A DNA stretch of 64,000 nucleotides, taken from contig OZ234498.1 of assembly GCA_965153455.1 (NCBI GenBank), positions 5,766,001 through 5,830,000 of the forward strand. Direction: 5' to 3'. The notes under the pieces were generated by a model. That model saw only the letters and a program-made list of their open reading frames with translations. It was not told the origin of the DNA and did no database searches. The position numbers were made by a program, and so were the translations under genes. This DNA is from Sphagnum compactum (taxonomy: Eukaryota; Bryophyta; Sphagnopsida; Sphagnales). Below are positions 63,783 through 64,000 of the stretch, piece after piece. The stretch's first letter is position 1; each line of letters begins with the position of its first letter.

Positions 63783-64000
63783 CTGCAGAAGATAATATGA
63801 ACACCCAATCAACAGGTGCACAAGAACTGGTCAAAATCTAAATATATTGGATTGAGGGGGATGTTGTTTTCCATCAGTCACAAAGAACCATGTGATGGGT
63901 TAAGTCAGTTTTCCCCATTTTACCCCCTCAGCTCTTGGTGGCAATGACATACTATTTTCTGGAGGTTTAAATTGGGAAATTAGCAGCAATGATGTCCAAT
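63783..64000 (-). other. LIG4 intron reaching the window edge
   Basis: The exon starting at 63782 is preceded by a CAG acceptor. No coding segment for the preceding conserved part of the ligase was recognised up to 64000, so the intron continues off the window. Confidence 0.6.

Overview
The window is nuclear DNA of a land plant. It holds four recognisable plant genes and one broken plant gene, all split by short introns (mostly 80 to 600 bases), set in a long AT-rich, repeat-filled interior. The genes belong to plant-type families: a respiratory burst NADPH oxidase with EF-hands, eIF5A, a plasma-membrane Qa-SNARE, DNA ligase IV with the plant-type C-terminal tail, and a caffeoyl-CoA O-methyltransferase-like gene. 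I cannot name the species. Short introns combined with large repeat-rich spacers would fit a fern, lycophyte or other non-flowering plant, but that is inference.

Layout. 1-5958 (minus): NADPH oxidase (RBOH) from its start codon to the NADPH-binding region; the last C-terminal part lies left of the window. 6.4-22.8 kb: no host gene seen; it holds a dispersed repeat in two copies, one split by an approximately 3.1 kb hAT-like element, two small inverted-repeat elements, and a large fold-back with an exact 77-bp tandem duplication. 22.8-24.45 kb (minus): CCoAOMT-like gene with an in-frame stop and no detectable 5' exon. 25.5-48.6 kb: mobile-element territory, with Ty1/copia gag and reverse transcriptase relics, a decayed CACTA (En/Spm) transposase with an 808-bp TIR element nested in it, a three-copy degenerate tandem repeat, a hairpin, and three non-autonomous CACTA elements with intact 3-bp target duplications. 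48.6-50.6 kb (plus): a GC-rich promoter region and a complete eIF5A gene. 52.1-55.3 kb (minus): Qa-SNARE (SYP1-type syntaxin), convergent with eIF5A, first exon not found. 59.8-63.8 kb (minus): C-terminal part of DNA ligase IV (end of the OB-fold, two BRCT domains with the XRCC4-binding linker, long tail), running off the right edge.

The host genes are not an operon or pathway; they sit together by chromosomal position. RBOH makes apoplastic superoxide, eIF5A acts in translation, the SNARE in secretion, and LIG4 in non-homologous end joining. I found no clear novel system. The most informative points are the nested transposon structures with precise boundaries, the SNARE-motif gap predicted by the only phase-compatible splice that I could find, and the nonsense-disrupted methyltransferase.

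Exon coordinates were worked out by hand from conserved protein segments, GT/GC-AG borders and phase. They should be accurate to the base where a phase check is stated, but no transcript evidence was available.
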